From contig DATIYM010000047.1 in NCBI GenBank assembly GCA_035517615.1, positions 1 to 27,007 on the forward strand: a DNA stretch of 27,007 bases, written 5' to 3'. Source of the DNA: AG25 sp035517615 (GTDB lineage: Bacteria > Gemmatimonadota > Gemmatimonadetes > Gemmatimonadales > GWC2-71-9). The position numbers were made by a program, and so were the translations under genes. Below the pieces are notes generated by a model that worked only from the letters and a program-made list of their open reading frames with translations, searched no databases and was not told the DNA's origin. Shown in pieces: positions 7,466-13,984 of the stretch (its first letter is position 1; each line of letters begins with the position of its first letter).

Positions 7466-8716
7466 TCAGCGCGTCGCGCCCTCTTTCCCATGCGCGCGTG
7501 GCGGCGCCCGGAAAGAGAGATCGCCTGGCCGCTCGCGCGTGAGCAACCGCATCAGCCGGGGATTGATGAACAGTTTCTCCCTTCCCATCTTGACCTCCTC
7601 CAAGACACCCGCGCCGACGAGCTGCTTCAAGTACACAGCCGCCGTCTGTCGCTCCGCGATCCCCGCTTCGACCACGTTTCTGATCCGACAATAGGGCTGG
7701 ACGAAGATGAGATCCACCAGCTCGCGGTTGTACACTCCGAACACCTCCGCCCGCACGTACTCCCCAGTCTCCTGCATCAGCTTGCGAATGGCGTGGATGC
7801 GAGTGGTTGTCCAGCGGGCGGTCTCGGCCACTGCGTGCAACATGTAGAGAATCCAGTCGTCCCATGCCTCGCGCGTCGTCACGGCCAGGAGCAGCCCGTA
7901 GTAATCCGCCTTTTTTTCATTAATCGCACGACTCAGGTACAGCACAGGAAGCTCCAGCAGCTCCTGCTCCATGAGAAAGAGAAGATTGAGGATCCGCCCC
8001 GTGCGGCCGTTGCCGTCGGTGAACGGGTGGATTGCCTCGAACTGGTAGTGCGCGACCGCCATCCGGATCAGCGGGTCTACGTCCTCTGCCTCGTGCAGAA
8101 ATCGCTCCCAGTTCGCAAGCAGAGTCCGCAGCAAAGCCTCACCCTCAGGCGGCGTGTACACACTCTTGCCGGTCCCCTCGTTCACTAACGCCGTCCCAGG
8201 AACGCGACGGACGTCGAGGTTCACCCCGAGCAGGGTGCGACATACCTCAACAGCCGTTGCCGTGGCGAGCGGCTTCTTCTTCAGGAGTTCTACCCCGCGT
8301 CGCAACGCGGTCCGATATTGCAGAGCTTCCTTTGTAGCAGGGTCCGCCAGCGTTTCGCGGTCAGGCTGGGCGTAGCGGAAGAGCTGGTCCGTGGTGGTGA
8401 CTATGTTCTCGATCTCAGAACTGGCCCTTGCTTCGAGCAACGGAATTGTGTTGATCAGCACATCCTGGTTGGGCAGCAGTCTTCCCGCCTGCTTCAGCTC
8501 GGCGACAGCGGCGCGGGCCTCGATGCACGCCTTAAGAACAGCCCGGCCCTCTAGCTCTGCGCGAGGAGGAAGCAGCGGCAGGTGGTTGTGAGCCTTGGCT
8601 GGGTCGAAACGTGCTGCGTTCGGGATCGGCCGCTCCGTACCGACAGATTCGGATGACCTGTCGAAGGGATCGACAGGTCGGCGTAACGTGTCGAAATAAT
8701 AGTTTATTTTCGACAT
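7466..8716 (-). CDS. Fic-domain protein (AMPylase) with C-terminal winged helix
   Basis: A 416-residue Fic protein of the Fic-wHTH type. The catalytic loop HPFTDGNGRTGR (230-241) is intact, including the His base and the phosphate-binding GNGR. The flap (around TGKSVYTPPEG, 182-192) is present, and SSEIEN (99-104) fits the inhibitory [S/T]xxxE[G/N] helix of class II Fic proteins, so the enzyme is probably self-inhibited. Residues about 330-390 resemble a winged helix, often present for DNA binding. Family function is transfer of AMP from ATP to a protein hydroxyl; the target is unknown. The last 22 or so residues exceed the usual end and may be non-homologous. The ATG at 8716 has only a weak ribosome site, and the first 20 codons contain two palindromes. 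It lies just outside the left tRNA-like repeat. Confidence 0.88.
   Translation of the reverse strand: MSKINYYFDTLRRPVDPFDRSSESVGTERPIPNAARFDPAKAHNHLPLLPPRAELEGRAVLKACIEARAAVAELKQAGRLLPNQDVLINTIPLLEARASSEIENIVTTTDQLFRYAQPDRETLADPATKEALQYRTALRRGVELLKKKPLATATAVEVCRTLLGVNLDVRRVPGTALVNEGTGKSVYTPPEGEALLRTLLANWERFLHEAEDVDPLIRMAVAHYQFEAIHPFTDGNGRTGRILNLLFLMEQELLELPVLYLSRAINEKKADYYGLLLAVTTREAWDDWILYMLHAVAETARWTTTRIHAIRKLMQETGEYVRAEVFGVYNRELVDLIFVQPYCRIRNVVEAGIAERQTAAVYLKQLVGAGVLEEVKMGREKLFINPRLMRLLTRERPGDLSFRAPPRAHGKEGATR
8655..8715. promoter_or_regulatory. Two inverted repeats inside the 5' end of fic (possible operator)
   Basis: Site one has 10-bp perfect arms GACCTGTCGA (8655-8664) and TCGACAGGTC (8670-8679) around a 5-base spacer. 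Site two, 9 bases further upstream of the gene's reading direction, has arms TGTCGAAATAA (8689-8699) and TTATTTTCGACA (8704-8715) with one bulged base. Both are built on TGTCGA/TCGACA. They fall within codons 1-21 of fic. Spacing of similar half-sites suggests a dimeric DNA-binding protein, possibly the Fic winged helix itself; an RNA hairpin role over the start codon is an alternative. Confidence 0.45.
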
Positions 8717-8847
8717 ATACGCCAGTCGGCAACGGGTGCCAGGAGATATACAGAAATCTCCGCACTAGCTTGCGCCACGAGAACGAGCGGGCGGCTGGCA
8801 GGACACTGAAACATTGCTCAAGTGCTACCAATAGCCCGATAACCAAA

Positions 8848-8875
8848 CGCTCCTCGCGGTGATGAGCGAGGAGCG
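8848..8875 (-). terminator. Terminator-like hairpin
   Basis: Perfect 10-bp arms CGCTCCTCGC (8848-8857) and GCGAGGAGCG (8866-8875) around an 8-base loop. Read on the minus strand the stem is followed by TTTGGTT, a weak U-tract; on the plus strand no T-run follows. It lies about 70 bases beyond the end of the left tRNA-like repeat on the minus strand, and between that repeat and fic, so it could end a transcript coming from the repeat. Confidence 0.4.
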
Positions 8876-8945
8876 CACGCTTCGGGATGTGATCTCCGAA
8901 GTCTGATCCAACGGCTACAGAAACAACTACAGGGTTTGTAAGTAG

Positions 8946-9153
8946 TCGGGACGGCGGGATTTGACCGGAATGCCGCGAGCGCCAGCGAGCGGCGGCGATT
9001 TGAACCCGCGACCCCTGAACCCCACGCGAGTCAGGGGGACCTCCAAAAACGTCAAGTTGTCGGTTTTTCAGAGGGTTCCGAGCATCGGTGCCGGAATTCT
9101 CCAGCACAAATGCCGGACTTTGCCGGGAGAAACGGCTACCGGAACGGCCCCCG
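8946..9153 (-). repeat. Left copy of tRNA-3'-half-like direct repeat (interrupted)
   Basis: Matches 25923-26093 with a constant offset of 16,940 over the last 125 or so bases and only about eight mismatches in the shared 155 bp, plus one missing C. Read on the minus strand it contains the T-arm-like sequence GTTCAAATC and acceptor-like CGTCCCGA, as in the 3' half of a tRNA (tRNA-Pro is the nearest I can suggest), but no 5' half. In this copy the T-arm is split by a 39-base insertion (8965-9003) that repeats GATTTGA at its ends. The two copies enclose all the fluoride-riboswitch genes. An attachment-site origin is inference; an ordinary dispersed repeat is the alternative. Confidence 0.6.
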
Positions 9154-9252
9154 CGCGAGGACGGCCACGACGCTCGCGGCGCGTAGCTCGACTTCCCGCG
9201 ACCTGGCAAGTGCACGGATCACAACCATATCGAATCGGCTCGGCGGGCAGGA

Positions 9253-9281
9253 TTGCAAAGCGCCTCTTGCAAGAATACGTT
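9253..9281 (+). promoter_or_regulatory. Probable promoter for riboswitch-1 operon
   Basis: A TTGCAA element (9253-9258) and a TACGTT element (9276-9281) are separated by 17 bases. They place transcription start at about 9288, the first base of the aptamer. The match to the sigma-70 consensus is only moderate; position relative to the riboswitch is the main support. Confidence 0.4.
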
Positions 9282-9287
9282 CTTCAA

Positions 9288-9362
9288 AGGCGATGGAGTT
9301 CGCCTCAAACCGCCTTTACGGCTAATGACTCCTACCGGATGCCCATCCTGGTAGGAGTCATT
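9288..9362 (+). promoter_or_regulatory. Fluoride riboswitch 1 (crcB motif), probably translational
   Basis: The aptamer is a near-ideal crcB-motif RNA: GGCGATGGAGTTCGCC (9289-9304), TCAAAC, the short stem CCGCCTTTACGGC, then TAATGACTCC. The loop GGAG can pair with CTCC to form the known pseudoknot. The same AATGACTCCTACC strand (9324-9336) is perfectly complementary to GGTAGGAGTCATT (9350-9362), which contains the ribosome site AGGAG 7 bases before the ATG at 9365. Fluoride binding should therefore hold CTCC in the aptamer and free the ribosome site, an ON switch. There is no T-run typical of a terminator. It controls the small gene, two MutS-like genes and the zinc-finger gene. Confidence 0.92.
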
Positions 9363-9364
9363 TC

Positions 9365-9778
9365 ATGCACGATCCCGAGGCGGAACATCGGCAGCTCGCT
9401 CTCGACCTGCTGAGACGCCATGATGGACTCGAGCGCGTCGGCCAGCTTCCACACGCTCGGTTCGTGGCTGTTGCTCCGGCCGCTGGCGCCGACCAGCCCG
9501 TCCACGTTGAGATCTCGTGGACACCCGATACGCTGGAGCACCCATTCCCTGGATCCGCCCTGTGGCGGGCAGCTCTGACGCGGCGGCTCGCCGAACCACA
9601 ACGCGATGATCCCGCTGATCGAGTTCTCCGTGAGCAGATCATCCGCTCGCTCGAGCGGTTTCCCGATCTGGATTCGTGGTGGCACTGGTTGCGTACGGGG
9701 TGGACGGCACCGCCCGACCCGGACGCCGATCGGACGCGCCGTCATCGGCGGCGGTCTCGCAGTGGGCGGCGATGGTAA
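9365..9778 (+). CDS. Unknown small protein, first gene after riboswitch 1; possible frameshift
   Basis: I do not recognise this protein. As read it is 137 residues, soluble, acidic then Trp/Arg-rich (DSWWHWLRTGWTAPPD). The ATG is directly behind the riboswitch-controlled ribosome site, so its start is secure. The last 20 or so residues of this frame are an improbable Arg-rich run, while the -1 frame from about 9715 reads as good coding sequence (SDAPSSAAVSQWAAMVNRR through RAARSLVGPATGRV) to a TAG at 9856-9858 that overlaps the GTG of the next gene (TAGTG). The true product may thus be about 164 residues, interrupted by a frameshift or sequencing error near 9715-9745. Role unknown; presumably linked to fluoride stress by its control. 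Confidence 0.6.
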   Translation: MHDPEAEHRQLALDLLRRHDGLERVGQLPHARFVAVAPAAGADQPVHVEISWTPDTLEHPFPGSALWRAALTRRLAEPQRDDPADRVLREQIIRSLERFPDLDSWWHWLRTGWTAPPDPDADRTRRHRRRSRSGRRW

Positions 9779-9857
9779 ACCGACGGAATGAGATGCCTGA
9801 GGCTCAGGTGCGGCGGGCCGCCAGATCATTGGTGGGGCCGGCCACCGGTCGCGTTTA

Positions 9858-11456
9858 GTGACACCGAACGCCCCGCCCGCACGTCGGGCGGCAGAAGAAT
9901 CCCCCGAAGCGCGTGCCGCGCTCGTAAGCGTCGGGTGTTCGATTCTGCTCCCGGATGGGCACCCGCCAACGGAAGTCCGGGCCCGGCCCGAGTTCTTCCA
10001 CGATCTGCAGCTCGACCGAATCGTCGATGCCGTGATCGCTGGTCGCGAGGAGTACCACCTCGCACCGCTGTTTCACACGCCCCTCGATGATCGCGACGCA
10101 ATCTCCTATCGTCAGGAAATCATGCAAGAGATGGAGACGGAAGTTCTCCGTCAGGTTGTTGGGGAGTTCGCAGACCGCATGCGCACCATGCGACAGCGTA
10201 AACCGGACGCGGCGAAGCGGCTGTACCCTCTGGAAGCGCAGCGCTGGTTTCTAGCGTCTGCGGAAGCGTACGTGGATGCCGTGCTAAGCCTCTCCGATGG
10301 ATTGGCATTCGGGACGCGGACCTCGCGCGGGCTGCGTCGCTTCTGCTCGCACATAACCGCTTATGTCGCCTCGAACGCCTTCCGAGCATTGGTCGCGGAC
10401 ATACGCTCCCTCACCACGGCCCTTGGCGCTCTCCGCTTCTCACTGCTCATTCGCGATCTAACTATCACGGTCGGCGCCGACGTTTCGAGGGGGGACTACA
10501 GCCTCACGATCGCTCGGGCATTCGAGAAGTTTCGACACGGTCACGTGAAGGACTACCACTATGGGTTCAAGGGGCTCGCGGGCATGAACCAGGTGGAGTC
10601 GGAAATCGTGAGCCGGGTGGCGTTGCTGTACCCCGAGCCATTTGCCGCACTCGCTCGGTTCAGTGACGTACACCGGCAATTCGTGGACCCGCTGATCGCG
10701 CGATTCGACCGCGAAATACAGTTCTATCTGGCCATGCTCAACCACGTTGAGCGATTACGGCGTGCAGGACTCGCTTTCTGCTATCCCTCGCTGGCGGAGC
10801 GTGATACGCAGATCGTCGCCCGGGATACGTTCGACCTCGCACTGGCTGAGACCATGGGAGCGCGCGCCGCAGACATCGTGCGCAATGCCTTCGAACTGCG
10901 AGGTCCCGAGCGTGTGTTCGTTGTCACCGGCCCGAACCAGGGCGGCAAGACCACGTTCGCCCGCATGGTGGGCCAACTCCATTATCTGGCGGCGCTCGGT
11001 TGCCCCGTGCCGGGACGCGAGGCACGCCTGCTGCTCTGTGATCATGTGTTCGCAGTTTTCGAGCGACAGGAGGATCCCACCAACCTTCGCGGCAAGCTGG
11101 AGGACGACTTGCTGCGGCTCCGCGACGTGCTCCGACGGGCCACGTCCCGGAGCCTCATCATCATCAATGAGATCTTTACTTCGACCACCCTCGAAGATGC
11201 GCTGTTCCTCGGTCGCGCGGCACTGAGGTCTATTCTGGAGCTCGATGGGCTCTGCGTATTCGTCACGTTTCTCGACGAGCTCGCCGCGCCCAATGCCAAG
11301 ATCGTGAGCATGGTTGCAACCGTCGAGGCGCGCGACCCGACGATTCGCACCTTCAAGATCGAACGTCGTTCCGCCAATGGGCTCGCCTACGCGCTCGCCA
11401 TCGCCGAAAAGCACCATGTCACGGACCAGTGGCTCGCACGGCGGCTTGGCCGATGA
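9858..11456 (+). CDS. MutS-family ATPase, first of a tandem pair
   Basis: A 532-residue protein with a MutS/ABC-type ATPase domain at the C-terminus: Walker A GPNQGGKTT (358-366), a Walker B-like strand LIIINEIF (433-440) followed by TSTT, and the ordered LARMVGQ-type helix between. About 340 residues of mostly helical sequence precede it, resembling the lever/clamp region of MutS; the N-terminal mismatch-recognition domain with its Phe-x-Glu motif is missing (true MutS is about 850 residues). The usual Walker B Asp is Asn here (NE instead of DE). It starts with a GTG overlapping the preceding TAG; ribosome site weak. MutS-like genes downstream of fluoride riboswitches are known, but their role is not. 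Mismatch repair in the ordinary sense is unlikely. Confidence 0.85.
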   Translation: MTPNAPPARRAAEESPEARAALVSVGCSILLPDGHPPTEVRARPEFFHDLQLDRIVDAVIAGREEYHLAPLFHTPLDDRDAISYRQEIMQEMETEVLRQVVGEFADRMRTMRQRKPDAAKRLYPLEAQRWFLASAEAYVDAVLSLSDGLAFGTRTSRGLRRFCSHITAYVASNAFRALVADIRSLTTALGALRFSLLIRDLTITVGADVSRGDYSLTIARAFEKFRHGHVKDYHYGFKGLAGMNQVESEIVSRVALLYPEPFAALARFSDVHRQFVDPLIARFDREIQFYLAMLNHVERLRRAGLAFCYPSLAERDTQIVARDTFDLALAETMGARAADIVRNAFELRGPERVFVVTGPNQGGKTTFARMVGQLHYLAALGCPVPGREARLLLCDHVFAVFERQEDPTNLRGKLEDDLLRLRDVLRRATSRSLIIINEIFTSTTLEDALFLGRAALRSILELDGLCVFVTFLDELAAPNAKIVSMVATVEARDPTIRTFKIERRSANGLAYALAIAEKHHVTDQWLARRLGR

Positions 11457-12985
11457 ACCCGTTCTTGATGTTTGCCGACCGCGATTTTGACACTGGCATC
11501 TCGCTCCCCTGGAACGAGCAGGCCCTGCGCGCCGATCTCGGCTTGGACATCCTGCTCGACGCAATGGCGGATGGTGACAGCCTTGTCCACGAGGTGGTCC
11601 GAGTCGCAGTGCTCACCGGTCCCGGCAACGATGCAGCCACCATTGCTCATCGACAGGCGGTCCTGCGCGACAGCCTCGAAAACGTCTCGACGGTTCGAGA
11701 ACTGTACGACATTGCAGGAGAGGCGATCGAGAGCAAGCGTCGGCAGTACATGGGAATCTGGGGCAATTACCCATCATCGGTCCTGCACAGCTCGGTCCGA
11801 CTGCTCGATATGTATCTCGAACTCCTGAAACGGCTGCAGGCGCTCGCGCGGGAGCACAGGGACCGATTTGCCTCAGGCGGATTCCGCACGTTTTTCGCGA
11901 TGATCGAGCGCGAGCTCACCCCGGAATACATCCAGGAGATCGCACACCTGCTCGATACCGTGCGCTTCTCAGGCGGCACGCTCCTCAGCGCGGGCCTCAG
12001 GCAAGGCAACACTCTGGGTGAGTACGTCCTGCATGATGCCCCCCACCAAAGCCGCCGACGTAGTCTTTGGCGCTGGCTGTCAGGTCTCTTCTCGCATGCG
12101 CCCAACCGTTTGGTATACCGAGTTCCGTCGAGGGACGAAGCGGGGGCGCGCGCGCTCGCGGAACTGCGCGACCACGCGATCCAAGAAGTCGCGAACGCCC
12201 TCGCACAATCCGCTGACCATATCGAGAACTTCTTCAAGACGCTCCGCACCGAGATCGCGTTCTATCTCGGTTGTGTCACGCTGCACGCTCGCCTCACGAG
12301 ACTGGGAGAGCCAACGTGCTATCCACTCCCGGCCCCGCAGGGGCACGGACGGTTTCAGTGTGAGGAGCTGTACGAGCCCGCACTCGCCTTAACAGGCGGG
12401 CGGGCCGTGGTCGGGAATAGCGTAGTGGCAGACGGCAGGAACGTGGTCATCGTGACCGGCGCGAATCGCGGCGGTAAATCCGTATTCCTGCGCAGCGTCG
12501 GGATCGCGCAAATACTGATGCAGTGCGGCATGTTCGCTCCCGCGCGAGCCTTCGCAAGCGATCTCTGCCCCGCTGTCGTCACGCACTACAAGCGCGAGGA
12601 AGATCCGTCGCTCCAGAGCGGCAAGTTCGACGAAGAGTTGGCGCGCCTGAGCGAAATCGTCGATCACCTTACTCCGAATACTATCCTCCTCCTGAACGAA
12701 TCGTTTGCGGCAACGAACGAGCGCGAGGGGTCGGAAATTGCCCGTCAGGTGGTTACGGTGCTCGCGGAAAGCGGCATGCGAGTGTTCTTCGTCACGCACC
12801 TGTATGCGTTTGCCCGCGATGCGGTGCAAGGATTGGCGGGGAGAGTAGCGTGCTTCCGCGCCGAGCGGCTTCCCGACGGAACGCGGCCGTTTCGGATCAT
12901 CCCCGGCGAGCCGCTGGCGACAAGCTTCGGCCGAGACCTGTATGACCGTGTTTTCACTGCGACCCAGAATGGAGGCGGTCAGTGA
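11453..12985 (+). CDS. MutS-family ATPase, second of a tandem pair
   Basis: A 510-residue paralogue-like partner of the preceding gene. Walker A is GANRGGKS (336-343), the Walker B-like strand is ILLLNESF (411-418) with Asn for the usual Asp, then TNEREGSEIA and FFVTHL (445-450), the MutS H-loop equivalent. Residues 1-320 are helical with no mismatch-binding domain. Differences from its neighbour throughout suggest the two work as an obligate heterodimer, since MutS ATPases dimerise through their nucleotide domains; this is inference. ATGA overlap with the first gene gives tight translational coupling and fixes the ATG at 11453. Its 3' end overlaps the zinc-finger gene by GTGA. Confidence 0.85.
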   Translation: MNPFLMFADRDFDTGISLPWNEQALRADLGLDILLDAMADGDSLVHEVVRVAVLTGPGNDAATIAHRQAVLRDSLENVSTVRELYDIAGEAIESKRRQYMGIWGNYPSSVLHSSVRLLDMYLELLKRLQALAREHRDRFASGGFRTFFAMIERELTPEYIQEIAHLLDTVRFSGGTLLSAGLRQGNTLGEYVLHDAPHQSRRRSLWRWLSGLFSHAPNRLVYRVPSRDEAGARALAELRDHAIQEVANALAQSADHIENFFKTLRTEIAFYLGCVTLHARLTRLGEPTCYPLPAPQGHGRFQCEELYEPALALTGGRAVVGNSVVADGRNVVIVTGANRGGKSVFLRSVGIAQILMQCGMFAPARAFASDLCPAVVTHYKREEDPSLQSGKFDEELARLSEIVDHLTPNTILLLNESFAATNEREGSEIARQVVTVLAESGMRVFFVTHLYAFARDAVQGLAGRVACFRAERLPDGTRPFRIIPGEPLATSFGRDLYDRVFTATQNGGGQ

Positions 12986-13179
12986 TCTGCTTCGAATGTG
13001 GGGCCCAGGCGGTGGCCGTCTGCCGTTGGTGCCAACGAGGGCAATGTGAGCAGCACCTGCAGGCCGGGTTGATGGAGCGCGCTCGCCATCTGACCATGTG
13101 GTGCGTCCACGTGTCGGAACTCGTGAGCACAGTCTCGAGCTCAAGTCGTGCGCCAACGCCTCAGCACCCACGCAGCTGA
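12982..13179 (+). CDS. Small zinc-finger protein
   Basis: A 65-residue protein with a dense N-terminal Cys/His cluster: CFECG (3-7), then CRWC, C and H (VCRWCQRGQCEQH), followed by a second C and H (WCVH). The CxxC...CxxC...C..H spacing resembles B-box or DUF2180-like mini zinc fingers that mediate protein contacts. It begins with a GTG overlapping the MutS-like stop (GTGA), so it should be co-translated with the MutS pair and may be an accessory subunit. The C-terminal 20 residues are low in complexity. No further function can be read from it. Confidence 0.65.
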   Translation: MICFECGAQAVAVCRWCQRGQCEQHLQAGLMERARHLTMWCVHVSELVSTVSSSSRAPTPQHPRS

Positions 13180-13237
13180 TAGGCAAGCGCCGCATGCATG
13201 CTCTACGGTGCGATACGGTGCAACGCACAGACGTGCA

Positions 13238-13984
13238 CTACTGAAGCGCGGATCGTTCGTGACGTCCTGACCCAACCAGTCTGGTCGTTGGAGCCTTTCC
13301 TGTCCGTAGCAGCTGCGTGAGCGCTGTCACGGCAAAGGCCGGCACTCCGGCGTGGCTCAGGTGTCGCACGGTGATCTCAATCGGGTAGGCGATCCGTTTC
13401 AGCGCGATCTGCTCGTTCTCCAGGATCGCATACGCGGCGCGGGGGTCTCCGTCCTTCGGTTGGCCGACACTGCCGGGATTCACCACGCGGCGCGATCCCA
13501 CCCCGAGGCTGAACTGGAGATGGGTGTGTCCCACGAGCACCAGCTTCGCTTCGATACCTTCGAGCTCCGACTCCCACTCCGACGGATTGGGTCCGATGTA
13601 TCGATACAGCGGGTCACGGGGCGTGGCATGCACACACAGAGCCGAACCGCTCTGGTCAAGCTGAGGTGCAGCCCAATGCGGCAGCTCACGCAGGAACCGA
13701 ATGTCCGCGGAATCGAGTTGTGACTGTGTGAGCGGCACAACGGCTTCCGCCAGGCGACGAAAATCCGCCCGGCAGCGTGGCTCGACCCCGTCGGCGATGG
13801 CTCGGTCATGATTTCCCTGTACGATCACGCCATCTTCAGCGCGAATGCGACGAACGCACGCGGCGGGATCTGGGCCGTAGCCCACCAGGTCTCCGAGGCA
13901 GATAAGCGAGTCGTGCGGTTCCGCAAGCACCGCCTCGAGAGCGGCCAAATTGCCGTGAACATCCGAAATCACTAAGGTTCGCAT
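13238..13984 (-). CDS. Calcineurin-like metallophosphoesterase (YfcE/ApaH-like)
   Basis: A 248-residue metallophosphoesterase with all the family motifs: DVH (8-10), GDLVGYGP (31-38), GNHD (57-60), a later His (CVHATP) and GHTH near the end (VLVGHTHLQF). These bind two metal ions and hydrolyse phosphodiesters or phosphomonoesters, for example diadenosine polyphosphates or cyclic nucleotides; the substrate cannot be told. The ATG overlaps the stop of the dynamin-like gene in TGATG, so the two are coupled and share riboswitch 3. Metal-phosphate enzymes are typical fluoride targets, which makes fluoride-induced expression meaningful. It converges with the zinc-finger gene with 58 bases between and no clear terminator. 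Confidence 0.88.
   Translation of the reverse strand: MRTLVISDVHGNLAALEAVLAEPHDSLICLGDLVGYGPDPAACVRRIRAEDGVIVQGNHDRAIADGVEPRCRADFRRLAEAVVPLTQSQLDSADIRFLRELPHWAAPQLDQSGSALCVHATPRDPLYRYIGPNPSEWESELEGIEAKLVLVGHTHLQFSLGVGSRRVVNPGSVGQPKDGDPRAAYAILENEQIALKRIAYPIEITVRHLSHAGVPAFAVTALTQLLRTGKAPTTRLVGSGRHERSALQ

Noticed and set aside
9332..9829. Minus-strand ORF opposite the first riboswitch-1 gene
   Set aside because: Would start in the opposite direction to the operon, lacks motifs and has poor codon character; the plus-strand frame follows the regulated ribosome site.
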